Shown one piece after another: positions 54,892 through 64,000 of a DNA stretch of 64,000 bases. This stretch comes from Candidatus Avelusimicrobium fimicolum. GTDB taxonomy: Bacteria > Elusimicrobiota > Elusimicrobia > Elusimicrobiales > Elusimicrobiaceae. The number at the start of each line of letters is the position of its first letter. Position 1 is the stretch's first letter. Made by a program: the position numbers and the translations under genes. The DNA lies in the NCBI GenBank assembly GCA_900541355.1, contig UQJU01000003.1, positions 9,641-73,640 on the forward strand, given 5' to 3'. A model generated the notes under the pieces. It did not search any database and had not been told where the DNA came from. It was given only the letters and a program-made list of their open reading frames with translations.

Positions 54892-55422
54892 ATGTCTGAT
54901 ATTCCCGTTTTAGAACGTGTTTTATTTTCGCAGGAACAACTCGCGGCGCGCTGTGCAGAACTGGGCCGCCAAATCTCCGCCGACTACCGCGGTAAACAGC
55001 CGTTATTCGTAGGTATTTTGCGCGGGTGCATTTTATTCTATTCCGATTTGATGAAGAACATCAGCGTAGATTGCAATATGGATTTTATGTGCTTATCTTC
55101 TTATGCGGGCGGAACGGCCAGCACCGGTCAGGTGCGCACAATGTTGGATTTGCGTGAAAGCATTAAAGGCCGCCACGTCGTTATCGTAGAAGATATTGTA
55201 GATACCGGGCTTACCTTGGATTACTTGCTCGGTAATTTAAAAAACCGCGGCGCGGCCAGCATTGAAATTTGCTGTCTGCTGGATAAACCTTGCAACCGCA
55301 AGGCGGATGTCCACCCCAAATACATTGGTTTTACCGTGGGTGATGAATTTGTGATTGGGTACGGATTAGATTATAACGAACTGTACCGCAACTTGCCGTA
55401 TATTGGAGTATTTAGAAAATAA
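54892..55422 (+). CDS. hpt: Hypoxanthine phosphoribosyltransferase
   Basis: 176-aa purine-salvage enzyme making IMP (and possibly GMP). The PRPP loop is VVIVEDIVDTGLTL and the substrate loop starts PLFVGILRGCILFYSDL. A GGAGGGG ribosome-binding site precedes the ATG, with a -10-like TATTAT at 54866-54871. It is coupled to ftsH by a 1-nt overlap, the same pair as in many bacteria (tilS-hpt-ftsH), though tilS is absent here. Confidence 0.95.
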   Translation: MSDIPVLERVLFSQEQLAARCAELGRQISADYRGKQPLFVGILRGCILFYSDLMKNISVDCNMDFMCLSSYAGGTASTGQVRTMLDLRESIKGRHVVIVEDIVDTGLTLDYLLGNLKNRGAASIEICCLLDKPCNRKADVHPKYIGFTVGDEFVIGYGLDYNELYRNLPYIGVFRK

Positions 55423-57353
55423 TGAAGAATAATAAGCGTCCGAACAACCGCCGGATTGTATCCGTCGGGCAAATTGTAGGCTGGTTGGCTATTTTTGCGC
55501 TGGCCGTGTTGTTGTTTAATAAACAGGGCCCCAAGCAGGCGGAATTAGACTATTCCGACTTTAAAAACAAAGTAGCCGCAGCCGAAGTGTCGGACTTGAC
55601 GGTGGCCCCGGGTGTTATCTCCGGGATGTATAAAAAGCAGGACGGGCAGTTCGCGCCCTTTAAAACGGTGCGTATGGAAGACCCGGACCTCGTGAACCAA
55701 TTATCCGCCGCCAAAATTAAATACAAAGCCGAAAAGGACAACAGTTGGTTGGGCAATATTCTGTTCAACGTATTGTGGATTGTCCTTTTAATCGGTTTGT
55801 GGTGGTTTATTTTTCTCCGTCCGCAAAGAAATGACGGCAAAAGCGCCCTTAACTTTGCGCGCTCCAAAGCCAAAATGCAGGACCCTTCCCAGCAGACCGT
55901 AACCTTTAAAGATGTGGCCGGCTGCGACGAAGCCAAAGAAGAATTGGAAGACGTTATTAAGTTCTTAAAAAACCCCAAAAAATTCCAGCGCTTAGGCGGA
56001 AAACTGCCCAAAGGCGTGCTTTTGTATGGGGCTCCCGGAACGGGGAAAACTTTACTGGCAAAAGCCGTGGCGGGAGAAGCGGGAGTGGCTTTCTTCTCCG
56101 CGTCTGCTTCGGAATTTGTGGAAATGTTTGTAGGTGTGGGCGCGGCGCGCGTGCGTGATTTGTTTGACCAGGCCAAAAAGAACTCTCCTGCCATTATCTT
56201 TATTGACGAATTGGATGCCGTAGGCCGCCGCCGCTTTGCCGGTATTGGGGGCGGGCACGACGAGCGCGAACAAACCTTAAACCAACTGTTAATTGAACTG
56301 GACGGTTTTGAAAGCAAACAAGGCATTATTTTAATGGCTTCCACCAACCGCCCGGACGTGCTGGACCCGGCCTTAATCCGCCCCGGCCGTTTTGACAGAC
56401 ATATTTCCGTACCCGCACCGGATTTAAAAGGCCGTGAGGAAATTTTAAAAGTTCACGCCAAAAAAGTAAAATTGGGCCAGGATGTAGATTTGAAAGTTGT
56501 AGCCAAAGGAACCCCCGGCTTTGTAGGGGCTGATTTGGCAAACGTCATTAACGAGGCTGCTATTTTGGCCGCGCGTGCAGACGAAGAGGCTGTAACTTCT
56601 GCCGATATGGACGAAGCCATTGAACGCGTAATTGCAGGGCCGCAGAAAAAGAGCCGTATTATTTCCAAACACGAACAGCGTGTCATCGCCGCGCACGAGT
56701 GCGGACATACGTTAGTGGCGCGCTTGACGAACCACTCGGACCCGGTGCATAAGGTTACGATTATTCCCCGCGGCCAGGCATTGGGCTATACCTTGCAACT
56801 GCCGTTGGAAGATAAATTTTTAACCAGCAAATCTGAACTGTTGGATAAACTGTGTATTTTGCTTGCCGGACGTGCCGCCGAAGAAATTGTCTTTGGCGAA
56901 ATCACCTCCGGTGCCAGCGACGACCTCAACAAAACAATGGCTTATGCCCGCAAAATGGTGGTGGAATTGGGTATGAGCGAAAAATTGGGGCCGATTGCCT
57001 TGCCAAATGGCGACGACGGCGAAGTCTTTTTAGGCCGCGACCTTTCGCGCCACAAAACATATTCCGAAGAACTCGCCCGCACCATTGATGAGGAAATATT
57101 AGATTTGATTAAATCGTCCTATGCCCGCGCAAAAGAGATTATTTCTTCCCACCGCGTTGCATTTGATAAATTGGTAGAAACCCTGCTTGCCAAAGAAGTG
57201 GTGGACGCCAAGGAAATTGACGAAATTTTGGGCTTGAAACCCGCCGCGAAGGAGGATGCTTCGCCCAAGCCCGCAGAGCAAGAACCCGTAAAAGAGGAAC
57301 CGAAGGCGCCGAAAGCCGAAAAGCCGGAGGCTCAACAAGCGGAACTCTTTTAG
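55422..57353 (+). CDS. ftsH: ATP-dependent zinc metalloprotease FtsH (HECGH variant)
   Basis: 643-aa inner-membrane AAA+ protease for quality control. Two membrane helices lie near 16-31 and 107-129. The AAA module has GAPGTGKT at 203-210, [12 protein letters not shown] and the second region of homology. The zinc site is H425-E-C-G-H429: the usual HEAGH has Cys in place of Ala. The C terminus is a K/P/E-rich tail. It is translationally coupled to hpt. A 73-nt gap leads to glmM. Confidence 0.95.
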   Translation: MKNNKRPNNRRIVSVGQIVGWLAIFALAVLLFNKQGPKQAELDYSDFKNKVAAAEVSDLTVAPGVISGMYKKQDGQFAPFKTVRMEDPDLVNQLSAAKIKYKAEKDNSWLGNILFNVLWIVLLIGLWWFIFLRPQRNDGKSALNFARSKAKMQDPSQQTVTFKDVAGCDEAKEELEDVIKFLKNPKKFQRLGGKLPKGVLLYGAPGTGKTLLAKAVAGEAGVAFFSASASEFVEMFVGVGAARVRDLFDQAKKNSPAIIFIDELDAVGRRRFAGIGGGHDEREQTLNQLLIELDGFESKQGIILMASTNRPDVLDPALIRPGRFDRHISVPAPDLKGREEILKVHAKKVKLGQDVDLKVVAKGTPGFVGADLANVINEAAILAARADEEAVTSADMDEAIERVIAGPQKKSRIISKHEQRVIAAHECGHTLVARLTNHSDPVHKVTIIPRGQALGYTLQLPLEDKFLTSKSELLDKLCILLAGRAAEEIVFGEITSGASDDLNKTMAYARKMVVELGMSEKLGPIALPNGDDGEVFLGRDLSRHKTYSEELARTIDEEILDLIKSSYARAKEIISSHRVAFDKLVETLLAKEVVDAKEIDEILGLKPAAKEDASPKPAEQEPVKEEPKAPKAEKPEAQQAELF

Positions 57354-57426
57354 GTCGTTTAAACTTTGGGACGGGACTAACCGCGCCGGGGCCGCTGTGC
57401 GCCCGCCGGTGCAAAAGGAAGTGTAT

Positions 57427-58779
57427 ATGGGAAAGTATTTTGGAACCGACGGGGTTCGTGCCGTAGCAGGCCAGTTTCCGTTGGTGGATGATTTCATCCA
57501 AAAATTGGGCTATGCCGCCTTGCGTGAGTTGCAGGAATATGCAAAGAACGAGCATTTAAAGCCCCAAGTTATTATCGCGCAGGATTCCCGCGCCTCCGGC
57601 CCGGCTATTTTGGCCGCCTTGGAAAAAGGTATCCGCGCCAGCGGGGCGGATGTTATTAGTGTAGGTATTGCGCCTACTCCTTGCGTGGCGTACCTCGTTA
57701 AAAAAACTGGCAGCCTGTGCGGGGTAGTTATTTCCGCAAGCCACAACCCGGCTGAATTTAACGGTATCAAATTTTTTACTAATCACGGCACAAAACTCCC
57801 CGAAGAATTGGAAAATTCCATTGAGGCCGAAATTGAATCGTTGCAGGATATTCCTTCCCCCAAAGGAGCCCTCAAAGAAGATGTATCCCTGGTTAAAGAA
57901 TATGAAAAATTTTTGATGTCCACGGTGGATGCTTCTTTATTAAAAGGAACCAAAGTGGTGTTGGATTGTGCTAACGGCGCAAGTTCCAAGGTGGCCGTAA
58001 ATGTTTTTGCGGGGCTTGGTATGGACGTTGTTGTAACCGCTGCCAAGCCGGACGGAACCAACATTAATAAAAATGTGGGTGCATTACACACGCAGTTTAT
58101 GCAAGAATTAACCCAAAAGGAAAAAGCCTTTGTCGGGTTTAGTTTTGACGGCGATGCTGACCGCGTGATAGCGTCTGATGAAAAGGGCCGCCAGTTGGAC
58201 GGTGATAATATTATTGCCGCCTCCGCGCTGTGCTTAAAAAAAGAAGGCCGCTTGAACAATAACAAAGCCGTTTTGACCATTATGGCTAACTTGGGGTGCA
58301 TTAACTATTTAAAGGAAAACGGTGTAGAAGTGGAACTGACAACCGTTGGGGATAAATACGTTTCCGAAGCATTGGAAAAAGGCGATTTGTCCGTAGGCGG
58401 AGAAACCTCCGGGCATATTATCTTCCGCCACTTTGCCAACACGGGCGACGGTATTCTGTCTGCTTTACAATTTTTACAATTTGTCAAAAAATCGGGCAAA
58501 CCCGTCAGTTGGTTTGCCGACCAATGGTCCAAATACCCCAGCCAATTAACGGCTGTGCCGGTAACGGCGAAACCCCCGTTAGATTCTTTGCCCGGCTTTT
58601 TGCCCGGTGTAGCCGAAATAGAAAAAACAATGAACGGCCAAGGCCGCGTAATTGTACGGTACAGTGGAACAGAGCCTAAATTGCGTATTTTGGTAGAGGG
58701 GAAAGAAATTTCTGCCGTCAACCGGGTAATGCAGGAAGTGGAAGCCCTTTATAAACAAAAAACGGAGGCGTGCAAATGA
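57427..58779 (+). CDS. glmM: Phosphoglucosamine mutase
   Basis: 450-aa alpha-D-phosphohexomutase that turns glucosamine-6-P into glucosamine-1-P for peptidoglycan and LPS. The phosphoserine is S105 in VVISASHNPAEF. The Mg loop is FSFDGDADR and the sugar loop VGGETSGHII, the last a GlmM hallmark; the phosphate-binding RYSGTEPKLR ends the enzyme. The start is at MGKYFGTDGVRA after AAAAGGAA; an in-frame ATG 30 nt upstream is less likely. It overlaps pdxJ by 4 nt and is near glmS. Confidence 0.95.
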   Translation: MGKYFGTDGVRAVAGQFPLVDDFIQKLGYAALRELQEYAKNEHLKPQVIIAQDSRASGPAILAALEKGIRASGADVISVGIAPTPCVAYLVKKTGSLCGVVISASHNPAEFNGIKFFTNHGTKLPEELENSIEAEIESLQDIPSPKGALKEDVSLVKEYEKFLMSTVDASLLKGTKVVLDCANGASSKVAVNVFAGLGMDVVVTAAKPDGTNINKNVGALHTQFMQELTQKEKAFVGFSFDGDADRVIASDEKGRQLDGDNIIAASALCLKKEGRLNNNKAVLTIMANLGCINYLKENGVEVELTTVGDKYVSEALEKGDLSVGGETSGHIIFRHFANTGDGILSALQFLQFVKKSGKPVSWFADQWSKYPSQLTAVPVTAKPPLDSLPGFLPGVAEIEKTMNGQGRVIVRYSGTEPKLRILVEGKEISAVNRVMQEVEALYKQKTEACK

Positions 58780-59492
58780 GTTTAAAGTTAGGTGTAAATA
58801 TTGACCATATCGCCACCTTGCGCCAGGCGCGCCGTGCCGCGTGGCCGGACCCGGTGGATGCCGCAGCCGTATGCCTGGAAACAGGAGCCGATTTTATTGT
58901 GGTGCATTTGCGCAAAGACGAACGCCACATTAACGAAAAGGACCTGGCTCTGCTGTGCAAAACTTTTCCGGGCAAAATCCATTTGGAATGCTCCTATACG
59001 CCGGAATTGGAAAAGGCCGCGTTAAAATACAAGCCTTATTCTGTGTGTATCGTGCCGGAAGAACCGGGCGAAGTAACCACCACCGGCGGTTTGAAATTTA
59101 CCCCGCAGGTAGAAGCGCGTTTGCTTGAAATGATTGAACGGCTGCATAAAAAGGGTATTTTGGTAAGTCTTTTTGTCAGCCCGGACGCATCTTCTGTCCG
59201 CACTGCGGCTAAATTGGGTGCGGATATTGTGGAACTGTGCACCCGCGATTACAGCGAAGCCACTACCGCCAAACAAACGCAAAAATTGTTGCAGGATTTG
59301 GCCCTTTCCACCTTGCTGGCCAAGGAATTAGGATTGGAAGTACACGCCGGACACGGCTTGGATTACCACAATGTGCTGGCGGTGGCCGATATTGGCGGAA
59401 TGTCCTGTATGAATATTGGTTTTTCCATTGTTACGCGTTCCGTATTTGCGGGGTTGCCTGCTGCGGTAAGCGAGATGAAGGAACTTTTATAG
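58776..59492 (+). CDS. pdxJ: Pyridoxine 5'-phosphate synthase
   Basis: 238-aa TIM-barrel enzyme that condenses 1-deoxyxylulose-5-P with the PdxA product to form PNP in the DXP-dependent vitamin B6 pathway. Family motifs LGVNIDHIATLRQARR, HLRKDERHI and EVHAGHGLDYHNV are intact. The start is at MSLKLGVN, overlapping the glmM stop (ATGA). It implies that pdxA and related genes exist elsewhere. Confidence 0.95.
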   Translation: MSLKLGVNIDHIATLRQARRAAWPDPVDAAAVCLETGADFIVVHLRKDERHINEKDLALLCKTFPGKIHLECSYTPELEKAALKYKPYSVCIVPEEPGEVTTTGGLKFTPQVEARLLEMIERLHKKGILVSLFVSPDASSVRTAAKLGADIVELCTRDYSEATTAKQTQKLLQDLALSTLLAKELGLEVHAGHGLDYHNVLAVADIGGMSCMNIGFSIVTRSVFAGLPAAVSEMKELL

Positions 59493-59501
59493 GAGCGTAT
59501 T

Positions 59502-61343
59502 ATGTGCGGAATTATCGGCTATGTAGGTAATAATAACTGTGTACCTTATATTATTGACGGTTTGAAAAAATTGGAATACCGCGGATACGACTCTGCCGGC
59601 TTGGCTGTACTGCAAAACGGTAATTTGGTTACGGTCCGCGCCGTAGGCAAGGTGGCTGAACTGGAAAAAGCCACGCTGATTGCCAATCCCAAGGGCACTA
59701 CGGGTATCGGGCATACGCGTTGGGCCACCCACGGCAAGCCCAGCGAGGAGAATTCCCACCCTCATACCGATTGCACCGGTGATATCGTTGTAGTGCATAA
59801 CGGGATTATTGAAAACTATTTAACCTTGCGTGCCAAACTGGAAGCGCGCGGCCACCGCTTTAAAAGCGAAACAGACACCGAAGTAATAGCCCATTTAATT
59901 GAGGAAAATTTACTGCACGTCCGGGCTTCTCACGACCAAGACCGCTTATTGAAAGCCGTTCAAAAAACGAATAAAGAAATTTCCGGTGCGTATGCTTACG
60001 GAGTAATGTGGGCGCGCACGCCGGGGTTGTTGATTGGGGTTAAAAAACAAAGCCCGATGGTTGTTGGCGTGGGAAAGGACGAAAACTTTTTAGCCTCTGA
60101 TGTACCCGCTTTTTTAAAACATACGAATAAAGTTTTGTTTTTGGAAGAAGGGGATGTGGCCGTTCTGCACGTTGACGGGGTAACTGTATTGGATAAAGAC
60201 GGCAAAGAAAAAAAAGTAAAACCCGTTAAGATTTCGTGGGACCAAAAAACTGCCGAAAAAGGCGGCTATGCCCACTTTATGTTAAAGGAAATTTACGATC
60301 AACCCCAAGCCATTGAAGACACCTTGCGTACCGCGCGCACGGACTTTGGCAAAATATTAGGCTTGGATACCGATGGATTGCGCCAACTGCGTAATATTCA
60401 TATTATTGCCTGCGGTACGGCTTATCACGCGGGTCTGGTCGGGAAATACTATATTGAACAGTTAGCCGGAATTCCGGTAAGCGTGGACTTGGCTAGCGAA
60501 TATAAATACCGCACCGTTCCACAATTGCCGAACACCTTGGCGATTGCTATCAGCCAATCCGGCGAAACGGCGGACACTATCGGGGCTGTTAAAAAAGCCA
60601 AAGAATTAGGTTTCCGCACATTAGCCATTTGTAATGTGCTGGGGTCGTCTCTTACGCGCACTTGCGACAGTACCTTCTTTACACATTGCGGTCCGGAAAT
60701 CAGCGTGGCTTCCACCAAAGCCTTTACCAGCCAAATTACATCTATGTATGCGTTGGCGGCTTTCTTGGGGCAGGCCAACGGCAATTTGAGCCAGACTGCT
60801 TTTGAAAAGTTATATAAGGAACTGTTAGCACTTTCCAAGGATATGGGCGAAGCCGTCAAATTGGAATATGAGGTGCGCCATTTAACCCGCAAAATCTATA
60901 AGGCGGACCGCTTTATCTTTTTGGGCCGCAATGTCAATTTTCCCATTGCGTTGGAAGGGGCGCTTAAATTAAAAGAAGTTTCTTACCGCAGTGCGGAAGG
61001 TTTTGCGGCGGGAGAAATTAAGCACGGGCCGATATCCATTATTGATAAAGGCACACCTGTTATCGTTTTAATGCCGCACGATGCGTTGTTTGAAAAAATG
61101 CTTTCTGCCTGTCAAGAGTGCCGCGCGCGGGGTGCTTTTGTGGTGGCGGTTACCACCAAGGCCGGAGCCAAAATGGCTGCGGACGTGGCGGACCAAGTGT
61201 TTATTGTCCCGCAAACAAACGAGTTGTTGCAGCCGGTGTTGGATGTGGTTCCTCTCCAATTTTTGGCCTATTGGATTGCCAAACGGTTGGGGTGCGATAT
61301 TGACCAACCGCGCAATTTGGCTAAAAGTGTAACGGTGGAATAA
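59502..61343 (+). CDS. glmS: Glutamine-fructose-6-phosphate aminotransferase
   Basis: 613-aa enzyme making glucosamine-6-P from fructose-6-P and glutamine, the step just before glmM. The N-terminal nucleophile Cys2 (MCGIIGYVGNN) begins the Ntn glutaminase domain; two SIS sugar-isomerase domains follow (ISQSGETADT, and later KEVSYRSAEGFAAGEIKHGP). The end is LAKSVTVE. An AGGAG site is present. No glmS ribozyme was recognised in the 9-nt gap to pdxJ, so GlcN6P feedback at that level is not supported. Confidence 0.97.
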   Translation: MCGIIGYVGNNNCVPYIIDGLKKLEYRGYDSAGLAVLQNGNLVTVRAVGKVAELEKATLIANPKGTTGIGHTRWATHGKPSEENSHPHTDCTGDIVVVHNGIIENYLTLRAKLEARGHRFKSETDTEVIAHLIEENLLHVRASHDQDRLLKAVQKTNKEISGAYAYGVMWARTPGLLIGVKKQSPMVVGVGKDENFLASDVPAFLKHTNKVLFLEEGDVAVLHVDGVTVLDKDGKEKKVKPVKISWDQKTAEKGGYAHFMLKEIYDQPQAIEDTLRTARTDFGKILGLDTDGLRQLRNIHIIACGTAYHAGLVGKYYIEQLAGIPVSVDLASEYKYRTVPQLPNTLAIAISQSGETADTIGAVKKAKELGFRTLAICNVLGSSLTRTCDSTFFTHCGPEISVASTKAFTSQITSMYALAAFLGQANGNLSQTAFEKLYKELLALSKDMGEAVKLEYEVRHLTRKIYKADRFIFLGRNVNFPIALEGALKLKEVSYRSAEGFAAGEIKHGPISIIDKGTPVIVLMPHDALFEKMLSACQECRARGAFVVAVTTKAGAKMAADVADQVFIVPQTNELLQPVLDVVPLQFLAYWIAKRLGCDIDQPRNLAKSVTVE

Positions 61344-61690
61344 TGCAGATAATCGGCTTGGGCACAGATATCGTAGAAGTAAAACGGATAGAAATCTTGG
61401 CCCAAAAGCCGGGGGCCTTATCCCGCCTGTTTACACAGCACGAACTTGATTATTCTTTGGCGCGCAAAAATAAGTACGAGCATTTAGCCGCGCGTTTTGC
61501 CGCCAAAGAAGCCGTTTTTAAGGCGCTCCCGTTTGCGGAAATTGCGTTTAAAAATATCCAAGTCAGTAATTTGGAAAACGGTTGCCCGCAAGTAACGGTG
61601 GCGGACGAGCGGGCCAAAGATTTGGTGATTTTAATTTCGCTCACGCATACAAAAGAGTATGCATTGGCAACGGCGGTGGTGCAAAAATGA
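61343..61690 (+). CDS. acpS: Holo-[acyl-carrier-protein] synthase
   Basis: 115-aa trimeric enzyme that attaches 4'-phosphopantetheine to ACP. GTDIVEVKRIE (Mg ligand Asp8) and the conserved helix FAAKEAVFKAL are clear. The start overlaps the glmS stop by one base (TAATG). It links the amino-sugar genes with lipid synthesis. Confidence 0.95.
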   Translation: MQIIGLGTDIVEVKRIEILAQKPGALSRLFTQHELDYSLARKNKYEHLAARFAAKEAVFKALPFAEIAFKNIQVSNLENGCPQVTVADERAKDLVILISLTHTKEYALATAVVQK

Positions 61691-62577
61691 ACTTAATTAC
61701 GCCGGAACAAATCCGCTCGTGGCTTCCCTCCCGCCCCCAACAGGCCCATAAAGGTTCCTTTGGTCGGGTGTTGGTGGTAGCCGGGTCGCGCACTATGTGC
61801 GGTGCGGGTTATTTGTGCGCAAAAAGTGCGCTTTTAGCCGGGGCGGGGCTGGTGTTTTGGGCACTTCCAAAAAGTATGCAGCCTGCTTTTGCCGCCGCTT
61901 TGCCGGAAGTAATTACACTCCCAATGCCGGAAACCGAAGACGGCTTGATTTCCGCAGACGGGCTTTATGAACTGACTGATTTTACGGCGTGCCAAAAACC
62001 CTCTTTGGCTGTATTGGGGCCGGGGATGGGAGAAAGCCCTCTTATTATTCCGTTTTTGCAAACTTGTAATTTACCATTAGTGGCTGATGCGGATGCGTTA
62101 AACGCGCTTTCCAAGGATCCTGCCTGGACCATTTGGTGGCCTAAGAACCGCCCCTGTATTTTTACGCCTCATCCGGGGGAAATGGCGCGTTTACTGCACT
62201 CCCGTATAGCCTCCACCGCAGCGGAGCGCGTAACCCAGGTGGAAGATTTACAGCAAAAGACGTCCGGGGTTTGCCTGTTAAAAGGACCGCAAACTTTGGT
62301 CTGCGGAGCAGAGCAAACTTATCAAAACACTACGGGAGGTCCGTCTCTTGCTAAGGCGGGTTCGGGTGATGTGTTGGCCGGTGTGATAGCCGGGTTGTGG
62401 GCGCAGGCAGGTTCGCAAAAAGGATTTTTAAATACGGCTTTACCGGCTGCCTGCTGTGGTGTATATTTGCACGGATTAGCCGGAGATTTGGCCGCGCGCA
62501 AACGGACGGATTACGGCGTATTGGCGCGGGATACGGCCGCGTGTGTGCCGGAAGCATTTGGCGAAATTTTAAAATAA
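61687..62577 (+). CDS. nnrD: ADP-dependent NAD(P)H-hydrate dehydratase
   Basis: 296-aa ribokinase-fold repair enzyme that dehydrates hydrated NAD(P)H using ADP (or ATP). Signatures HKGSFGRVLVVAGSRTMCGAGYL, TPHPGEMARLL and KAGSGDVLAGVIAGL match the CARKD family. The NnrE epimerase domain often fused at the N terminus is absent. It overlaps acpS by 4 nt. An earlier in-frame start inside acpS is unnecessary. Confidence 0.93.
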   Translation: MNLITPEQIRSWLPSRPQQAHKGSFGRVLVVAGSRTMCGAGYLCAKSALLAGAGLVFWALPKSMQPAFAAALPEVITLPMPETEDGLISADGLYELTDFTACQKPSLAVLGPGMGESPLIIPFLQTCNLPLVADADALNALSKDPAWTIWWPKNRPCIFTPHPGEMARLLHSRIASTAAERVTQVEDLQQKTSGVCLLKGPQTLVCGAEQTYQNTTGGPSLAKAGSGDVLAGVIAGLWAQAGSQKGFLNTALPAACCGVYLHGLAGDLAARKRTDYGVLARDTAACVPEAFGEILK

Positions 62578-62586
62578 GGAGGACGT

Positions 62587-63486
62587 ATGAGTCCCGTCTT
62601 AACTGTTATCGTAAGTATTGTCGGTGCCTTGGCGCTGCTCGCGCTGTTTACCGTTTGGTTCTGCGTGCATTGTGCCAAGAAAGTTTTACATCCCACATCC
62701 AAGCGCAAGCCGTTGGATGCGTGGCCGGACCAATATGGGCTGCCTTATGAAAATGTATATTTTAAAACCGAGGACAAGGTGCAGTTGCGCGGGTGGTTTA
62801 TTCCAAGTGCCCAATATTCCAATAAAACAATTATTTTAATGCACGGTTGGGGAATGAACCGCGCGGATATTTTAAAGAATACTTATTTTCTGCACGATTT
62901 GGGTTTTAACTTGTTTTACTTTGACTTCCGCGCGCTGGGGGAAAGCGGCGGCAAAACGAGTTCTATCGGTTATTTGGAAATTAAAGATGCGGCGGCGGCT
63001 ATCCGCTTTTTAAAGGAAACGCGTCCGCAGTTTTGCGAAAAAATCGCCCTCTACGGTTTATCAATGGGCGGTATGGTGGCTATTTGCGAAGCCGCCCGCA
63101 ATCCCGAAGTGGCCTGTGTAGTGGCGGAAGCCTCTTATTATTCGTTCCGCCGCGTGGTGTCCCGTTGGGCGTGGGTGCATAATAAGGTGCCTTATTTCCC
63201 TATTATCCCGATTATTTTGCATTATATCCGCAAGAATTTGGGTGTAAATCCGGAGCGGTACAGCCCCAAATACAATATACCTAAAATTGCCCCGCGCCCT
63301 GTGTTTATTATCCACGGACGGTATGATAATTTGGTCCCGGCGGCACAGGCCAAAATGCTGTTTAAAAAAGCAGGCGACCCCAAGGAAATTTGGCTCGTGC
63401 CCGGGGCGCGCCATAACAAATGCGCCGAAGTCGGCGGATTTGAATACAAGCAGCGTCTGGCAGATTTTTTCCGACAGTATTTATAA
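62587..63486 (+). CDS. Membrane-anchored alpha/beta hydrolase
   Basis: 299-aa alpha/beta-hydrolase with one N-terminal membrane helix (about 4-28). The oxyanion motif LMHGWGMNR is followed by the nucleophile elbow GLSMGG (S159). The catalytic Asp is in IHGRYDNLVPA and the His in PGARHNKCAE. It resembles small bacterial serine hydrolases of the YqkD/FrsA-like group; substrate unknown. Ten nucleotides after nnrD, with an AAGGAGG site, so it probably belongs to the same operon. Confidence 0.85.
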   Translation: MSPVLTVIVSIVGALALLALFTVWFCVHCAKKVLHPTSKRKPLDAWPDQYGLPYENVYFKTEDKVQLRGWFIPSAQYSNKTIILMHGWGMNRADILKNTYFLHDLGFNLFYFDFRALGESGGKTSSIGYLEIKDAAAAIRFLKETRPQFCEKIALYGLSMGGMVAICEAARNPEVACVVAEASYYSFRRVVSRWAWVHNKVPYFPIIPIILHYIRKNLGVNPERYSPKYNIPKIAPRPVFIIHGRYDNLVPAAQAKMLFKKAGDPKEIWLVPGARHNKCAEVGGFEYKQRLADFFRQYL

Positions 63487-63492
63487 TTTTAT

Positions 63493-63517
63493 ACCCGCCC
63501 GGTGGCGGGTAACTTTT
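63493..63517 (+). terminator. Weak terminator-like hairpin
   Basis: ACCCGCC / GGCGGGT with a 4-nt loop followed by AACTTTT. The short T run makes it a weak or partial terminator between the hydrolase and the HAD gene. Confidence 0.4.
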
Positions 63518-63530
63518 GTAAGGAGTTTAT

Positions 63531-64000
63531 ATGAAGCAGTTGGTGATTTTTGATTTGGACGGTACTCTTTTAAATACCATTGCGGACTTGGCTGCCGCAG
63601 CCAATCACGCCTTGGCAGCGCTGGGGCTTCCCGTGCGTTCGCAAACGGAGTGCCAAAGTTTTGTGGGAAACGGAGTGGGCAAATTGTTGGAGCGCGCCTT
63701 GCCGGAGGGGTGCAAAACCCCGGAGTATATGGCTAAAATCCGCCCGGTCTTTTTTGAATATTACGATAAACATTTGGCTGATAATACGCTCCCTTATACG
63801 GGTATGGCGGAGTTGTTATCTTCCCTGCAAAAACGCGGTATCAAATTGGCGGTGGCGTCCAACAAATACCAAAGCGCCACGGAGCGTTTGGTAAAATATT
63901 TCTTCCCGGAAATTCATTTTACGGCGGTTTTGGGCCAGCGCGAGGGCATACCTGTAAAGCCGGACCCGACGATTGTAAACGATATTTTGTTTGCGGCGGG
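63531..64000 (+). CDS. HAD phosphatase, phosphoglycolate phosphatase-like (cut by window edge)
   Basis: About 156 residues of an HAD-superfamily hydrolase; the C-terminal third lies beyond the window. Motif I is FDLDGTLLNT at residues 7-16 and motif II VASNKYQSAT near residue 109, with the motif III lysine in VKPDPTI. The capped helical region after motif I (DLAAAANHALAALGLP) fits phosphoglycolate phosphatase/PpaX-type enzymes. A GTAAGGAG ribosome-binding site precedes the ATG. Substrate is unproven. Confidence 0.88.
   Translation, partial: MKQLVIFDLDGTLLNTIADLAAAANHALAALGLPVRSQTECQSFVGNGVGKLLERALPEGCKTPEYMAKIRPVFFEYYDKHLADNTLPYTGMAELLSSLQKRGIKLAVASNKYQSATERLVKYFFPEIHFTAVLGQREGIPVKPDPTIVNDILFAA

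Noticed and set aside
59493..59501. glmS ribozyme ahead of glmS
   Set aside because: Only 9 nt separate pdxJ and glmS, too little for the ribozyme, which normally occupies the 5' leader.

Overview
This window looks like the replication-origin region of a diderm (LPS-bearing), anaerobic, fermentative bacterium with moderate G+C. Outer-membrane and LPS functions are indicated by hldD, kdsC and two predicted beta-barrels. Anaerobic life is indicated by superoxide reductase, a flavodiiron protein, rubredoxin and L-lactate dehydrogenase. A gut-associated Elusimicrobiota-like lineage is my best guess, but this is inference from gene content and needs marker-gene phylogeny. No IS elements, prophage, CRISPR or rRNA were seen.

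Layout. From 1 to about 16.6 kb every gene is on the minus strand: the F1Fo ATP synthase operon (atpZ-like, atpB, E, F, H, A, then the heptose epimerase hldD, then atpG and a truncated atpD), a GH13 glycosidase, gyrA, gyrB, a DciA-like gene, dnaN and dnaA. DnaA boxes lie between dnaA and dnaN and over the dnaA start codon, and an AT-rich stretch follows at 16.7-17.0 kb. There the coding strand flips. From 17.1 to 23.5 kb all genes are on the plus strand: dfx, fprA, flavin reductase and rubredoxin (oxygen and superoxide defence), a glycosyltransferase, lepB, parA and parB, with two identical parS-like palindromes. This arrangement is what is expected around a bidirectional oriC.

From 23.5 to 43 kb the strands are mixed. 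On minus: an MgtC-like/DegT pair, kdsC with an OMP, pdaD with agmatinase, ldh, and dnaE. On plus: CsgG-like lipoprotein, small membrane protein, serS and TPR protein; an OMP; M3 peptidase, coaW, squalene/phytoene synthase and TPR protein. From 43 to 64 kb there are a Nudix-like protein, a nuclease/lipid-kinase operon, alaS, tRNA-Tyr, mutS-mutL, an unknown exported protein, hpt-ftsH, then glmM-pdxJ-glmS-acpS-nnrD, an alpha/beta hydrolase and a truncated HAD phosphatase.

The most distinctive signals are: (i) at least eight genes whose ATG sits exactly 6 nt after a TAnnnT -10 box with no ribosome-binding site, suggesting leaderless mRNAs; (ii) hldD inserted in the atp operon; (iii) parS embedded in the 3' end of a coding sequence; (iv) a DnaA box covering the dnaA GTG start; (v) a terminator-like hairpin between the tRNA-Tyr promoter and the tRNA; (vi) a cluster of nested palindromes after parB. 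Most genes are translationally coupled (overlapping or abutting) within operons.
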